NCBI GenBank assembly: GCA_020440605.1
Contig: JAGRNT010000006.1
Span: forward strand, 62,001 to 126,000
Source: a bacterium
GTDB taxonomy: Bacteria > 4484-113 > JAFGCY01
DNA: 64,000 nucleotides
Direction of reading: 5' to 3'
Part shown: piece by piece, positions 46,054 to 54,752 of the stretch
How the letters are laid out: every line of letters begins with the position of its first letter
Position numbering within the stretch: position 1 is the first letter of the stretch
Program-made: the position numbers and the translations under genes
The notes under the pieces: model-generated
What the model saw: the letters and a program-made list of their open reading frames with translations, nothing else
Told to the model about the DNA's origin: nothing
The model's database searches: none

Positions 46054-46332
46054 TCAGAAGTTTCCCCGTGATGCTTCCTTGAGGATCTGGTTGTCAAGGG
46101 ACAGGTCTGCCACCAGCTGCTTGAGGCGGCCGTTCTCCTTCTCCAGGTTCTTGAGCCGCCGGGCCTGCTCTATCCGCATCCCGCCGTATTCACGTCGCCA
46201 GTGGTAATAGGCCTGGTCGCTGACACCGATCTTGCGTGCGGCCTGCCGGGTGGGCATCCCCTCGCTGATCAGCACTTCCGCCTCACGCAACAGCCTGATG
46301 ATGTCTTCCGGGCTGTACTTCTTCCTTGGCAT
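46054..46332 (-). CDS. IS3-family transposase OrfA
   Basis: The 92-aa product is complete: MPRKKYSPEDIIRLLREAEV, HTH region GMPTRQAARKIGVSDQAYYH, and the leucine-zipper-type end LKNLEKENGRLKQLVADLSL. OrfA binds the IS ends. The partner OrfB is decayed, so the copy is not autonomous. Confidence 0.9.
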   Translation of the reverse strand: MPRKKYSPEDIIRLLREAEVLISEGMPTRQAARKIGVSDQAYYHWRREYGGMRIEQARRLKNLEKENGRLKQLVADLSLDNQILKEASRGNF

Positions 46333-46406
46333 TTGCCTGCTCCTCCAATATGTTTCCGGTCCGATCTATCACTTCACAAGTGGACCAGTTATTGGGGGGC
46401 AGGTCA

Positions 46407-46688
46407 GTCCAGCGCTTGTATTTCGATCAGGCAAACGTTACTTATGTTGAAAACATTGCATTTACGCAACTTGAACAATATTCAGTCATTCTGCACGAAT
46501 TAGATGACAACAACCAGTTCAAACTGGCGGTATATGACAGGAGCATACCCGCGGGACTAAAGTTGTTCCCGGCACTGTTGCACATGAGCTGGATGAGTGA
46601 GAATTGCCAGGAAATATTTTTTGGGGAGGAGTTCCCCGAAGATTTTGCACTGGAGAATCTGGAAATATACCGACAGCCTTACGAGTGA
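46407..46688 (+). pseudogene. 3' remnant of a gene cut by the IS
   Basis: An open frame enters from the IS end and runs to 46688 with no start of its own outside the IS. It encodes a soluble C-terminal part (LEQYSVILHELDDNNQFKLA, FGEEFPEDFALENLEIYR). The 5' part was not found in the window. Family unknown. Confidence 0.55.
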
Positions 46689-46826
46689 TGAACAGCCTGG
46701 TGCTATGCCGTTGTCGATCCGAAACTACCCAGGAATTTACATTTAGTCTGATTGTTTTGGTATACAGGACGGAAGCGTGTGTTGGATGAGATTTGTTGCC
46801 AGAACAGATTAAGAGCTCATCCGAAT

Positions 46827-47056
46827 ATTCGCGGGTCTGGCGCTGCGCCAACTCCGGGCTGAGCCACCGGCGAAGTCACGCCGCAGGCGTTTTCGCGCGG
46901 AACCTGGATATCCTGCCGTCTCGCTCAGCGCTCGACGGTCTGCCGATAGTGCCAGAACAAGTTCCAGCCCTTCGGCGCGTGTTTCTTCCGGCCACCCGCA
47001 TCTTCCGCGCGACCCGCTGGCAGCGCTTGCGCCAGCGCAGCGCCAGACCGGCGAAT
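46827..47056. repeat. 230-bp element bounded by 22-bp inverted repeats
   Basis: 22 bp at 46827-46848 recur inverted at 47035-47056 with a single mismatch; the shared core is GGTCTGGCGCTGCGC. The 186 bp between are GC-rich with no gene. The shape fits a MITE-like or attC-like palindromic element. This and flanking sequence fill the gene-free stretch 46689-47294. Confidence 0.6.
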
Positions 47057-47238
47057 GAATCCTAGAAGCGGCAGATCACTGCGGCACCCGGGATCTTTCG
47101 CCGCTGCTGCCTGTTGATTTGCTGCTCCTGGATTACGGCCAGCTTGCTTCCGTCAACCCGCGCTTCGTTAGATCTCCGAATGATTGCGACTTGGCATCCA
47201 GCAGGTAACAGAACTTTTGTTATTCAAATATGACATAC

Positions 47239-47280
47239 TTGACATATCACAGATATCAGGTATTCTGATTCCGGAATACC
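47239..47280 (+). promoter_or_regulatory. Promoter and operator of the nos operon
   Basis: TTGACA (47239-47244), 16-bp spacer, TATTCT (47261-47266). Over the -10 lies the inverted repeat GGTATTC-N8-GAATACC (47259-47280), 14 bp before the Rrf2 start, a good place for Rrf2 autorepression. Confidence 0.65.
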
Positions 47281-47294
47281 AGTATGGAGCTGAG

Positions 47295-47771
47295 ATGGCA
47301 AGAGCGCTCAACATTTCCGAGGCTGCAGCAATGGCCCTGCACACCATGGTGGTGCTGGCCTGCGCTGGAGGTGAGCCGATGACAGCGCGCGCCATCGCCG
47401 GGAAACTGCATCGCTCGGAAGCCCACCAGTCGAAGGTACTCCAGCGCCTGGCCCGTGCCGGATTCGTGGCGAGCACCAGAGGACCGGCGGGCGGATTCGT
47501 GCTGGCCCGCCCTTCACGGGAAATCATCATGCTCGATGTGTTCGAAGCCATCGATGGACCGGTCGGGGATGTCTGCTGCACCCAGACCCCGGCCGTCTGT
47601 GATGGCAAAAGCTGCGTCTTCGGCCAGCTCGTGAGCATCGTGAACCGACAGGTGCGGGACTATCTCCAGTACATCCGTCTTTCGGAGCTGGAAATCAAGG
47701 GACTGGGGCGGCTGGTCCGGGTACAGAGCACTGAGCCGCACGACTCCCCTGATAACGGAAGTGCCACATGA
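47295..47771 (+). CDS. Rrf2-family Fe-S regulator
   Basis: ATG at 47295 with GGAG gives 158 aa; the longer frame to 47184 covers the promoter. The winged helix is ARAIAGKLHRSEAHQSKVLQ and RGPAGGFVLARPSREI, the typical Rrf2 wing. Cysteines 94, 95, 102 and 107 in DVCCTQTPAVCDGKSCVFG are the likely [Fe-S] ligands, in the NsrR/IscR position. It probably senses NO, oxygen or redox state and controls the nos operon, which begins at its own stop (ATGA overlap). NsrR-type NO sensing would suit the RIC gene at the operon end, but this is inference. Confidence 0.88.
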   Translation: MARALNISEAAAMALHTMVVLACAGGEPMTARAIAGKLHRSEAHQSKVLQRLARAGFVASTRGPAGGFVLARPSREIIMLDVFEAIDGPVGDVCCTQTPAVCDGKSCVFGQLVSIVNRQVRDYLQYIRLSELEIKGLGRLVRVQSTEPHDSPDNGSAT

Positions 47772-49669
47772 GCAAGCCTGTCTACAAGGTCAGCCTGCCG
47801 GATGTCAACTACTGGACAAGCCGCATCCCCTGCCAGATGGCCTGCCCGGTCCTGACGGACAGTGGCCGGTATGTGCAGCTGATTCAGGAAGGGCGCTTCG
47901 AGGAAGCCTTCCTGACAGCCCGCTCACCCAACCCGCTGGCGTCAATCTGCGGACGGGTCTGCGCTGCACCCTGCGAGGACAAATGCCGCCGAGGACTGTT
48001 CGATGCACCGGTATCCATCCGTGCGCTGAAGCGCGTGGTGATGGACAGGTACGGCGTCGAATCAAGCTCACCAGATACTGTGCGCGGCCTTGTCGAGGGT
48101 GCGGCGGAACCCGGCAACAAGTGGCTATGGCATCTGAGCAGTGAACCCGGACTTAAGGGACTGGGCAAGGGCCGGCGGGTGGCGGTAGTTGGTGCCGGGC
48201 CGGCAGGACTGGCCTGTGCGCATGACCTGGCGATTCTCGGCTACGACGTGACGGTGTTCGAGGCGACGCAGCGTGGTGGAGGCATGGCCTACCACGGCAT
48301 CCCGGAGTTCCGTCTGAGCCGCAGCCTGCTGGACCGTGAAATCGAGTTCATAACCAGTCTGGGAGTCGAGTTCCGCTACAACACCCCGCTGAACAGTGCG
48401 TTCGGCATTCGCGAGCTGCGGGCGCAGGGCTTCGAGGCGATCTTCCTCGGCATCGGCCTGCAGAAGGGCCGCGGACTGAACTGCCCGGGCAGTGAGCTGG
48501 ACGGCGTGGTGCGGGCGATTGACTACCTGATCAACATCAACAATGGCTATCGTGTACCGAAGGCCAGCAAGGTGCTGGTGCTGGGGGGCGGACTGGTGGC
48601 ATTTGACGCCGCGCGCATGGCGCTGCGGGCCATGAGTGCCGAACCTGAGCTGAAAACACATGGCTCCAGCTTCCAGTCCGCGCTGGACGCGGCCCGCATC
48701 GCCGCCCGGCGTGGAGCTGAGGTGACGCTGGCCTGCCTGGAAAGCTTCAGGGAAATGCCGGTCACCCGCACGGAACAGGGACGCGAGGAGTTCGAGGATA
48801 CGATCCGTGAAGGTATCCGCATTCTGCACCAGCGCGGTGTTGCCAGCATGAGTGGCACTGGGCATGTGGAAAAGGTGCAGCTCATCGGCGTGGAGCGTAC
48901 ATATGATGACGAAGGCCGCTTCTCCCCGGTGTTCAATGAGAATCTGCGGGAGGAGCTGGACGCCGACCTGGTGATTCTGGCAATCGGCCAGCAGGCCGAG
49001 CTGGACTTCATCAGGCCGGACGACGGCATCACGCTTAACCCCGGCGGCATCATCAGGGTGGATCCGGAGACGAATGCCACCTCCGCAGCCGATGTCTTCG
49101 CGGGCGGGGATGTGGCATATGGTCCGCGCAACCTGATTGACGGAGTGGCGGACGGCAAGCGGGCCGCGGCCTCCATCGACCGGAAGCTGCGCGGCGGCCG
49201 GCGGGAGTTCGGCTTCCGGCTGCGCTTCGAGAAGATCCAGACCTCGCGCTTCGAGCGTGAGGACGAATATGAGATGAAGCCGCGGGCCGCCCCGCCGACA
49301 ACGGATCTGGGAAGGCGGACCGGCATCAGCGAAGTTGAGGAAACCTACGGCGAGGCGCAGGCGATGGAACAGGCCAGCCGCTGTCTCGCCTGCCACATCC
49401 AGACAATCTACGATCCACAGAAATGCGTTCTGTGCAACCGCTGCGTCGATGTCTGCCCGACAGCCTGCCTGAAGCTCGTGCCGTATGAAGAGGTCCAGCT
49501 GGCGACGGATGATGAACAAAAGGTACTGCAACTGGCGGGTCTGGATGGCAACGGACCGATGTCCGTGATGATCAAGGATGACGAGCTGTGCATCCGCTGC
49601 GGACTGTGTGCCATCCGCTGCCCGACTGACGCCATGACGATGGAGGTTCTCTACTATGAGCAGTTCTGA
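47768..49669 (+). CDS. GltD-like NAD(P)H/FAD oxidoreductase with ferredoxin domain
   Basis: The 633-aa protein has the glutamate-synthase small-subunit plan. An N-terminal Cys cluster (ASICGRVCAAPCEDKC) is followed by the FAD GxGxxG loop VAVVGAGPAGLACAHDLAIL, the NAD(P)H loop VLVLGGGLVAFDAAR, and the FAD-closing VFAGGDVAYGPRNLIDGVAD. A C-terminal ferredoxin domain has two [4Fe-4S] motifs, CVLCNRCVDVCP and CIRCGLCAIRCP. It does not make glutamate here, as there is no large subunit. From position it may feed electrons from NAD(P)H to the Rieske/cytochrome b complex, or recover them. It overlaps the Rieske gene by 14 bp. Confidence 0.85.
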   Translation: MSKPVYKVSLPDVNYWTSRIPCQMACPVLTDSGRYVQLIQEGRFEEAFLTARSPNPLASICGRVCAAPCEDKCRRGLFDAPVSIRALKRVVMDRYGVESSSPDTVRGLVEGAAEPGNKWLWHLSSEPGLKGLGKGRRVAVVGAGPAGLACAHDLAILGYDVTVFEATQRGGGMAYHGIPEFRLSRSLLDREIEFITSLGVEFRYNTPLNSAFGIRELRAQGFEAIFLGIGLQKGRGLNCPGSELDGVVRAIDYLININNGYRVPKASKVLVLGGGLVAFDAARMALRAMSAEPELKTHGSSFQSALDAARIAARRGAEVTLACLESFREMPVTRTEQGREEFEDTIREGIRILHQRGVASMSGTGHVEKVQLIGVERTYDDEGRFSPVFNENLREELDADLVILAIGQQAELDFIRPDDGITLNPGGIIRVDPETNATSAADVFAGGDVAYGPRNLIDGVADGKRAAASIDRKLRGGRREFGFRLRFEKIQTSRFEREDEYEMKPRAAPPTTDLGRRTGISEVEETYGEAQAMEQASRCLACHIQTIYDPQKCVLCNRCVDVCPTACLKLVPYEEVQLATDDEQKVLQLAGLDGNGPMSVMIKDDELCIRCGLCAIRCPTDAMTMEVLYYEQF

Positions 49670-50198
49670 ACAGGAAAATCCCGCTGCGGAGGCCGGGGAC
49701 GGCAAGTACGACCTGACCCCGGAGGGCGGCATCTCGCGCCGGGGATTCGTAGGCAGCATGGGGCTTGCAGCACTCGGGCTGGCCTGCGCCATTCCTGCTG
49801 CGATGAGCTTTCGCTCGGTGATTCCCAATGTGTTGTACGAGCCGCCGCAGCGCTTCAAGGTCGGACCGCTGGAACGATTCACCGAAGGCGGGGTGTTCAT
49901 TTCGGAACACAGGCTGTTCGTCTTTCGCGAAGGGGAAACGATGCACTGCATCGGGGCAGTCTGCAGCCATCTCGGCTGTACGGTCCAACTGGCAAAGATT
50001 CCTGAGGCTGATGGAGGCTTCGAATTCCACTGCCCCTGCCACGGCAGCATGTTCCGGGCGGACGGCACGAATTTCGCCGGTCCGGCTCCGCGTCCGCTTG
50101 ATTACTACATGCTTGAAATCGCCGCAGATGACGGCCAGCTGATAGTTGACAAGTCCAGGCCCGCTGACAAACTCTGGCGGCTGACGGTCAGGAGCTGA
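49656..50198 (+). CDS. Rieske [2Fe-2S] protein
   Basis: The 180-aa product has a twin-arginine signal ([17 protein letters not shown]), so it is probably Tat-exported and membrane-anchored. The cluster ligands are in [11 protein letters not shown] and CPCHGSMF (Cys-x-His and Cys-x2-His). It is partner of the cytochrome b gene 2 bp downstream. In clade II nos loci a Rieske/cytochrome b pair replaces NosR as quinol route to NosZ. Confidence 0.95.
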   Translation: MSSSEQENPAAEAGDGKYDLTPEGGISRRGFVGSMGLAALGLACAIPAAMSFRSVIPNVLYEPPQRFKVGPLERFTEGGVFISEHRLFVFREGETMHCIGAVCSHLGCTVQLAKIPEADGGFEFHCPCHGSMFRADGTNFAGPAPRPLDYYMLEIAADDGQLIVDKSRPADKLWRLTVRS

Positions 50199-50200
50199 AA

Positions 50201-51565
50201 GTGAAACAGAGCAAGACAGTCCCTGCCACAGGCAGGAAAACTGGCAAGCAGGACAGGGGCGGAGGCTTCAGACTGGAGGACTGGAACTGGAGCTGGTCGC
50301 CACGCAGCCAGAAGGAAGCTGGAGATGCCATCGTCACCAACTTCATGCTGCACTGGTTCCCCAACCGCGTGTCGCTTGAGTCGATCAGCATCCGCTACAG
50401 CTACTGGCTGGGCACGATCACCGCATTCCTGTTCTTCTACCTTGTATTCACCGGCGTGATTCTGATGTTCCACTATATCCCGTCTGTGGAGCGGGCTTAC
50501 GCCTCTATCAAGGACATTGAGTATGCGGTCAGCTTCGGCAGTTTCCTCAGAGCCAGCCACCGCATCGCCGCACACCTGATGGTGGCCATGGTCTTCCTTC
50601 ACATGGTGCGGGTATTCCTGACGGGTGCCTACCGCAACGGCGGGCTGGCCAGGCAGTTCCGGCCACTGAACTGGTGGATCGGCCTGGTGCTGCTGGTCTT
50701 GACACTCTTCCTCAGCTTTACCGGATACCTGCTGCCCTGGGACCAGCTGGCCTACTGGGCAATCACCGTTGGCACGAACATCGCGCAGGCGGTGCCGGTT
50801 GTTGGCAACGACATCCGCTTCTTCCTGCTGGGCGGCAACGAGATCAACCAGAACACGCTGATCCGTTTCTATGTGCTGCACTGCGTGTTCCTGCCGCTGA
50901 TCGTCACCGGTCTGTTCCTCTGGCACATGTGGCGCATCCGCAAGGATGGCATGGCCTGTGATGACAGGCTGGCCCTGGCGGAACGTGCTGCACCGGCCCG
51001 TCCTGAGCCCAGCAAGACGTATTCCCTGCTCGGAGTGACCGCCGGCCGGAGCGCGACGGTGGAAGCGAGTCTCGTGGATGAGGACAGGTACAAGATCCGC
51101 GCAGTCCCCGGGCTGATCAGGAGGATCAGCATTGCCTGCCTGCTCACCTTCGCACTGACCAGCGCTCTGGCGGTCTGGCTCGGATCGCCGCTGGAAGAGC
51201 CTGCCAACCCGATGGTCACGCCTAATCCTGCCAAGGCCCCCTGGTATTTCTTGTGGCTCCAGGAGCTTGTTGCCATCACGACGGTCCGCATCGGCGGCTT
51301 TACTGTCAACGGCGGTTTCCTGGGCGGGGTCCTCATCCCGGGAGCAATGTTGCTGTGGGGATTCCTCACGCCGTTCCTGGACAGATCCTCCCGCTCCAGT
51401 GTCGGCGTCTGGTTCAGCCGGGAACGCAGGCTGCAGAATACGGTGTTCATCGTCGTCTGCATCGCCGTGATCGCGCTGACATATCTCGGCACATACCTGC
51501 GTGGTCCCTACTGGACCGTCATCTGGCCGTGGGAGTCCTGGCCTGACTTCCCACCGCAACTGTAG
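50201..51565 (+). CDS. Cytochrome b (b6/subunit IV fusion type)
   Basis: The 454-aa membrane protein has at least seven TM helices. Haem-ligand His pairs are in [20 protein letters not shown] (spacing 14) and [19 protein letters not shown] (spacing 15), the 14/15 pattern of b6-type proteins. The PEWY-like quinol site reads [11 protein letters not shown]. It is fused to a subunit-IV-type C-terminus. With the Rieske protein it oxidises quinol and passes electrons to the cytochrome c that follows. Start GTG at 50201, three bases after the Rieske stop. Confidence 0.93.
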   Translation: MKQSKTVPATGRKTGKQDRGGGFRLEDWNWSWSPRSQKEAGDAIVTNFMLHWFPNRVSLESISIRYSYWLGTITAFLFFYLVFTGVILMFHYIPSVERAYASIKDIEYAVSFGSFLRASHRIAAHLMVAMVFLHMVRVFLTGAYRNGGLARQFRPLNWWIGLVLLVLTLFLSFTGYLLPWDQLAYWAITVGTNIAQAVPVVGNDIRFFLLGGNEINQNTLIRFYVLHCVFLPLIVTGLFLWHMWRIRKDGMACDDRLALAERAAPARPEPSKTYSLLGVTAGRSATVEASLVDEDRYKIRAVPGLIRRISIACLLTFALTSALAVWLGSPLEEPANPMVTPNPAKAPWYFLWLQELVAITTVRIGGFTVNGGFLGGVLIPGAMLLWGFLTPFLDRSSRSSVGVWFSRERRLQNTVFIVVCIAVIALTYLGTYLRGPYWTVIWPWESWPDFPPQL

Positions 51566-51579
51566 GAGGAGGCGCAACC

Positions 51580-52830
51580 TTGAACCGCGACCGAAACATC
51601 ATGCTGATCATCGGGGTCCTGTCCCTGCTGGCACTCGCCTGGGCCGCCCAGCGCAATTCCGCGCCGGGCTACCTCGCATACCAGGCCCGGTTCCGCCGCC
51701 TGGTCGAGGACAAGCTGGGACCGGAAAAGGCCGCGGCCGTTCCCCGCGGCATACAGCAGATCTGGGTGGAACCCGCCGGCCGGGTGGACAGATGCATCAG
51801 TTGCCATCTCGGTGTCAGCTGGGCCGGGCTGGAGGATGCGCCTGAACCGTTCCGCAGTCATCCTCCGGAGCCACTTGCCAATCATCCGATCGACGAATTC
51901 GGATGCACCCTGTGCCACGGAGGACAGGGAAATGCCACCGGACTCAAGGATGCCCACGGCTGGATCAAGCACTGGGAAGACCCGCTGCTGGACAGCCAGC
52001 TGGCTGATGACTACAAGATCAGCGATCCCTTCGCCTTCATTGAGATGAAGTGCAATGCCTGCCACCGCTACGAACGGGATGTTCCCGGAATGGACAGGCT
52101 CAACCTCGCGAAGCAGATTGTCAACGACAAGGGCTGTAGGGCCTGTCATACGATCAATGCACGAGGGGGAACGATCGGGCCTGACCTGACAAACATCGGT
52201 GACAAGCATCCGGAGCAGTACGACTTTGAGAGACTGACGAATTTCCCCTCAGTCTTCAACTGGCAGGTAGGGCACCTGCAGGATCCCAAGGCCTTTACGG
52301 GCGACACGATCATGCCCAACTTCGGTCTGAAGACGGATGAGGCGCAGGCCGTGACGATGCTCATGCTCAGCTGGCGCCAGCATGACATTCCGCTGGAACT
52401 GCTCCCGATCAAGGGACTGTCTGACGAACCCACGCCGGAGGAGGCTGAGCGTGAGCGCGTGATGCTCGAAGGCGAAGGACGCTTCTTCGTGGAAAAGACA
52501 TGCTTCATCTGCCACGATGTTTCCAGCCTCGGGATCTTCTCCGCCACCAAGATCGGTCCGGACCTGGCTCTGGCCGCGGAGGATGTACCGCGCCGATTCG
52601 GCCGGACCGTGGAGGACTTCCTTGCCAATCCCAGTGGCACGATGTCAGTCGTTCTGTCCAAGCAGATCATCCTCACGGACGAGGAAAAGGCGGAGGCGGC
52701 AAGACTGATGCATCTTGCCTACGAAAAGCACACACAGCAGAAAGCGGACGCCGGAACCGATGCGGCCGCTGATGCCGGTACGGTCCCGGCCGGAGACGGC
52801 GGGAATGCGTCCAAGACGCAGGAAAACTGA
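51580..52830 (+). CDS. Five-haem cytochrome c
   Basis: TTG at 51580 with a TAGGAGGAGG site gives 416 aa. One N-terminal TM helix (IMLIIGVLSLLALAWAA) anchors a domain with five CXXCH sites: CISCH, CTLCH, CNACH, CRACH and CFICH. The tail is Ala/Asp/Gly-rich and disordered. It is the likely electron carrier between the cytochrome b/Rieske complex and NosZ. The spacing differs from the NosC1/C2 monohaem proteins of model clade II clusters, so it is a different solution to the same task. Confidence 0.9.
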   Translation: MNRDRNIMLIIGVLSLLALAWAAQRNSAPGYLAYQARFRRLVEDKLGPEKAAAVPRGIQQIWVEPAGRVDRCISCHLGVSWAGLEDAPEPFRSHPPEPLANHPIDEFGCTLCHGGQGNATGLKDAHGWIKHWEDPLLDSQLADDYKISDPFAFIEMKCNACHRYERDVPGMDRLNLAKQIVNDKGCRACHTINARGGTIGPDLTNIGDKHPEQYDFERLTNFPSVFNWQVGHLQDPKAFTGDTIMPNFGLKTDEAQAVTMLMLSWRQHDIPLELLPIKGLSDEPTPEEAERERVMLEGEGRFFVEKTCFICHDVSSLGIFSATKIGPDLALAAEDVPRRFGRTVEDFLANPSGTMSVVLSKQIILTDEEKAEAARLMHLAYEKHTQQKADAGTDAAADAGTVPAGDGGNASKTQEN

Positions 52831-52840
52831 GGAGGTAGCA

Positions 52841-54724
52841 ATGCAATCCATCAAGTCTCAAGCTTCGAAAAGCTTGTTCTGGCTCATCCTTGCCATTGTG
52901 GCAACGGCATACACCCTCTGGGGCTGCGGAGGCGGCGGCGGAGAAGAGGACAGCCGGGCGAGGGGTTCCGAGCGCGGAGCCACAGGTTCGCAGGCCGATG
53001 CGGCAACCAGTACATATGTCGCTCCAGGAGACCTGGATGACATGTACCTGTTCTACAGCGGGGGGCACAGCGGCCAGGTCTATGTGGCCGGCATTCCATC
53101 AATGCGGCACATCTCCACGATTCCTGTCTTCGCGCCCTATCCTGCCACCGGCTACGGCTTTGACAATGAAACCCGGGAGATGCTCGGTGACTTCACCTGG
53201 GGCGATGTGCATCACCCCACGCTATCCCGCAAGAACGCGGAGTATGACGGCCGCTGGCTCTTCGTCAACGACAACGCTAACAGCCGCTATGCCCGCATTG
53301 ACCTGCGCGACTTCAAGACCAAGCAGATCATCGGCCCCATTCCCAACTGCTCCGGTCTGCACGGCGGCTCGTTTTGCACCTCCAACACCGAGTACCTGAC
53401 CTATGCCAGCCGCTTCTCGATCCCTATTCCCAAGGGCAGCTATTCCTCGATTGAGAACTATGCCTCCGAATGGAAGGGGCTTGTCGGCGCGCTCAAGGTC
53501 GACCCGGACACGGGTGAGATGAGCCACGGATTCCAGATCATGACCCCGCCCTTCAACTGGGACCTCGGTTCCACCGGTCGCGGCCCGTCCGCGGACTGGG
53601 TGTTCTTCACCTGCTACAACTCCGAGCGCGCCACGGGTGAGCTCGAGAAGACGGCATCCGCCAATGACCGCGACTACGTCATCGCCGTCAACTGGAAGCT
53701 GGCCGAGGCCGCTGTCAATGCCGGCAAGGGCATGATGATGGACGGCGTGCGGATCATCGATCCCGCCGTTGACAAGGACATCGTCTACCTGATCCCGATT
53801 CCCAAGAGCCCCCATGGCGTTGACGTGACCCCCGACGGCACGATGTTCGTCGGCAGCGGCAAGCTCGAGGCCGTCACCACTGTCTACAGCTTCCAGCAGA
53901 TGCTCGATGCGATCCAGGCCAAGGACTACACCGGGGACGAGGACGGCATTCCCGTGCTCAACTACGACAGCATCGCCCTGCGTGAATGCCAGGTCGGCAA
54001 CGGCCCGCTGCATACGCAGTATGACGACAAGGGCATGGCCTATACGAGTCTGTATATTGACAGCGCCATCGCCAAGTGGGATCCCAACACCGGTGAGGTG
54101 CTGGACACCATTCCCTGCGCCTACAACATCGGCCATCTGATGGTACCCGGCGGTGATTCCGCCAAGCCATACGGCAAGTACGTGATCGCCATGAACAAGC
54201 TGTCCCACGGCCGGCACCTCAACGTCGGGCCGAGCCAGCCGGAAAGCAGCCAGCTGATTGACATCACGGGCTCGAAGATGAAGATGCTCTACGAGTCATA
54301 CACGGAGCCTGAGCCGCACTACGCCCAGGCCTGTCCTGCTGACCTGCTCAATCCGATCGAGGTCTACCCGATGGAGGAGAACACCAATCCCCATGCCATC
54401 TGGGACATCGCGGATGCGGGCATGACGGTGAATGGCAACAACGTCGAGATCAGGATGGTGGCCACGCGATCCACCCTCACTCCGACGGACATTGAGGTGC
54501 CGCGCGGCAGCACGGTGACTATCCACGTGACGAACATCGAACAGACGACGGATGAGCTGCACGGTCTCGGCATCGGCGGCTACAACATCAACCTCGTGAT
54601 CGACCCGGGCGAGACCAAGAGCGTGACCTTCGTGGCGGACAAGCCGGGCGTGTTCGCCTACTACTGCACGAACTTCTGCAGCGCACTGCACCAGGAGATG
54701 CAGGGTTACCTGCTCGTCAAGTAA
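52841..54724 (+). CDS. nosZ: Nitrous oxide reductase, clade II type
   Basis: ATG at 52841 after GAGGAGGT gives 627 aa; a longer frame to 52715 overlaps the cytochrome gene. The N-terminus is a lipoprotein-like or Sec signal (ILAIVATAYTLWGCGGGG), not Tat, which marks clade II. The propeller carries CuZ His ligands in GDVHHPTLS, PHGVDVTPDG, LHTQYDDKG and KLSHGRHLNVG. The cupredoxin CuA site is YCTNFCSALHQEMQGYL, with both Cys, His and Met ligands. It reduces N2O to N2 outside the cytoplasm, ending the denitrification chain. No other denitrification reductase is in the window. Confidence 0.97.
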   Translation: MQSIKSQASKSLFWLILAIVATAYTLWGCGGGGGEEDSRARGSERGATGSQADAATSTYVAPGDLDDMYLFYSGGHSGQVYVAGIPSMRHISTIPVFAPYPATGYGFDNETREMLGDFTWGDVHHPTLSRKNAEYDGRWLFVNDNANSRYARIDLRDFKTKQIIGPIPNCSGLHGGSFCTSNTEYLTYASRFSIPIPKGSYSSIENYASEWKGLVGALKVDPDTGEMSHGFQIMTPPFNWDLGSTGRGPSADWVFFTCYNSERATGELEKTASANDRDYVIAVNWKLAEAAVNAGKGMMMDGVRIIDPAVDKDIVYLIPIPKSPHGVDVTPDGTMFVGSGKLEAVTTVYSFQQMLDAIQAKDYTGDEDGIPVLNYDSIALRECQVGNGPLHTQYDDKGMAYTSLYIDSAIAKWDPNTGEVLDTIPCAYNIGHLMVPGGDSAKPYGKYVIAMNKLSHGRHLNVGPSQPESSQLIDITGSKMKMLYESYTEPEPHYAQACPADLLNPIEVYPMEENTNPHAIWDIADAGMTVNGNNVEIRMVATRSTLTPTDIEVPRGSTVTIHVTNIEQTTDELHGLGIGGYNINLVIDPGETKSVTFVADKPGVFAYYCTNFCSALHQEMQGYLLVK

Positions 54725-54752
54725 TCAGAGGACTATCAGCACCAGGGAGCAG

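Larger units (their letters stand above)
45660..46406 (-). mobile_element. IS3-family remnant (IS407-like)
   Basis: The element is oriented leftward. Its left terminal inverted repeat begins with TGACCTGCCCCCC reading leftward from 46406, the usual IS3/IS407 end. OrfA is intact at 46054-46332 and OrfB starts at 46030 but decays by about 45735. No right inverted repeat is recognisable, so the 3' part is lost or diverged. It interrupts a gene whose 3' remainder lies at 46407-46688. Confidence 0.75.

Noticed and set aside
52715..52840. NosZ start at 52715
   Set aside because: It lies inside the cytochrome c gene, gives a basic non-signal N-terminus, and the ATG at 52841 has GAGGAGGT and starts a signal peptide.
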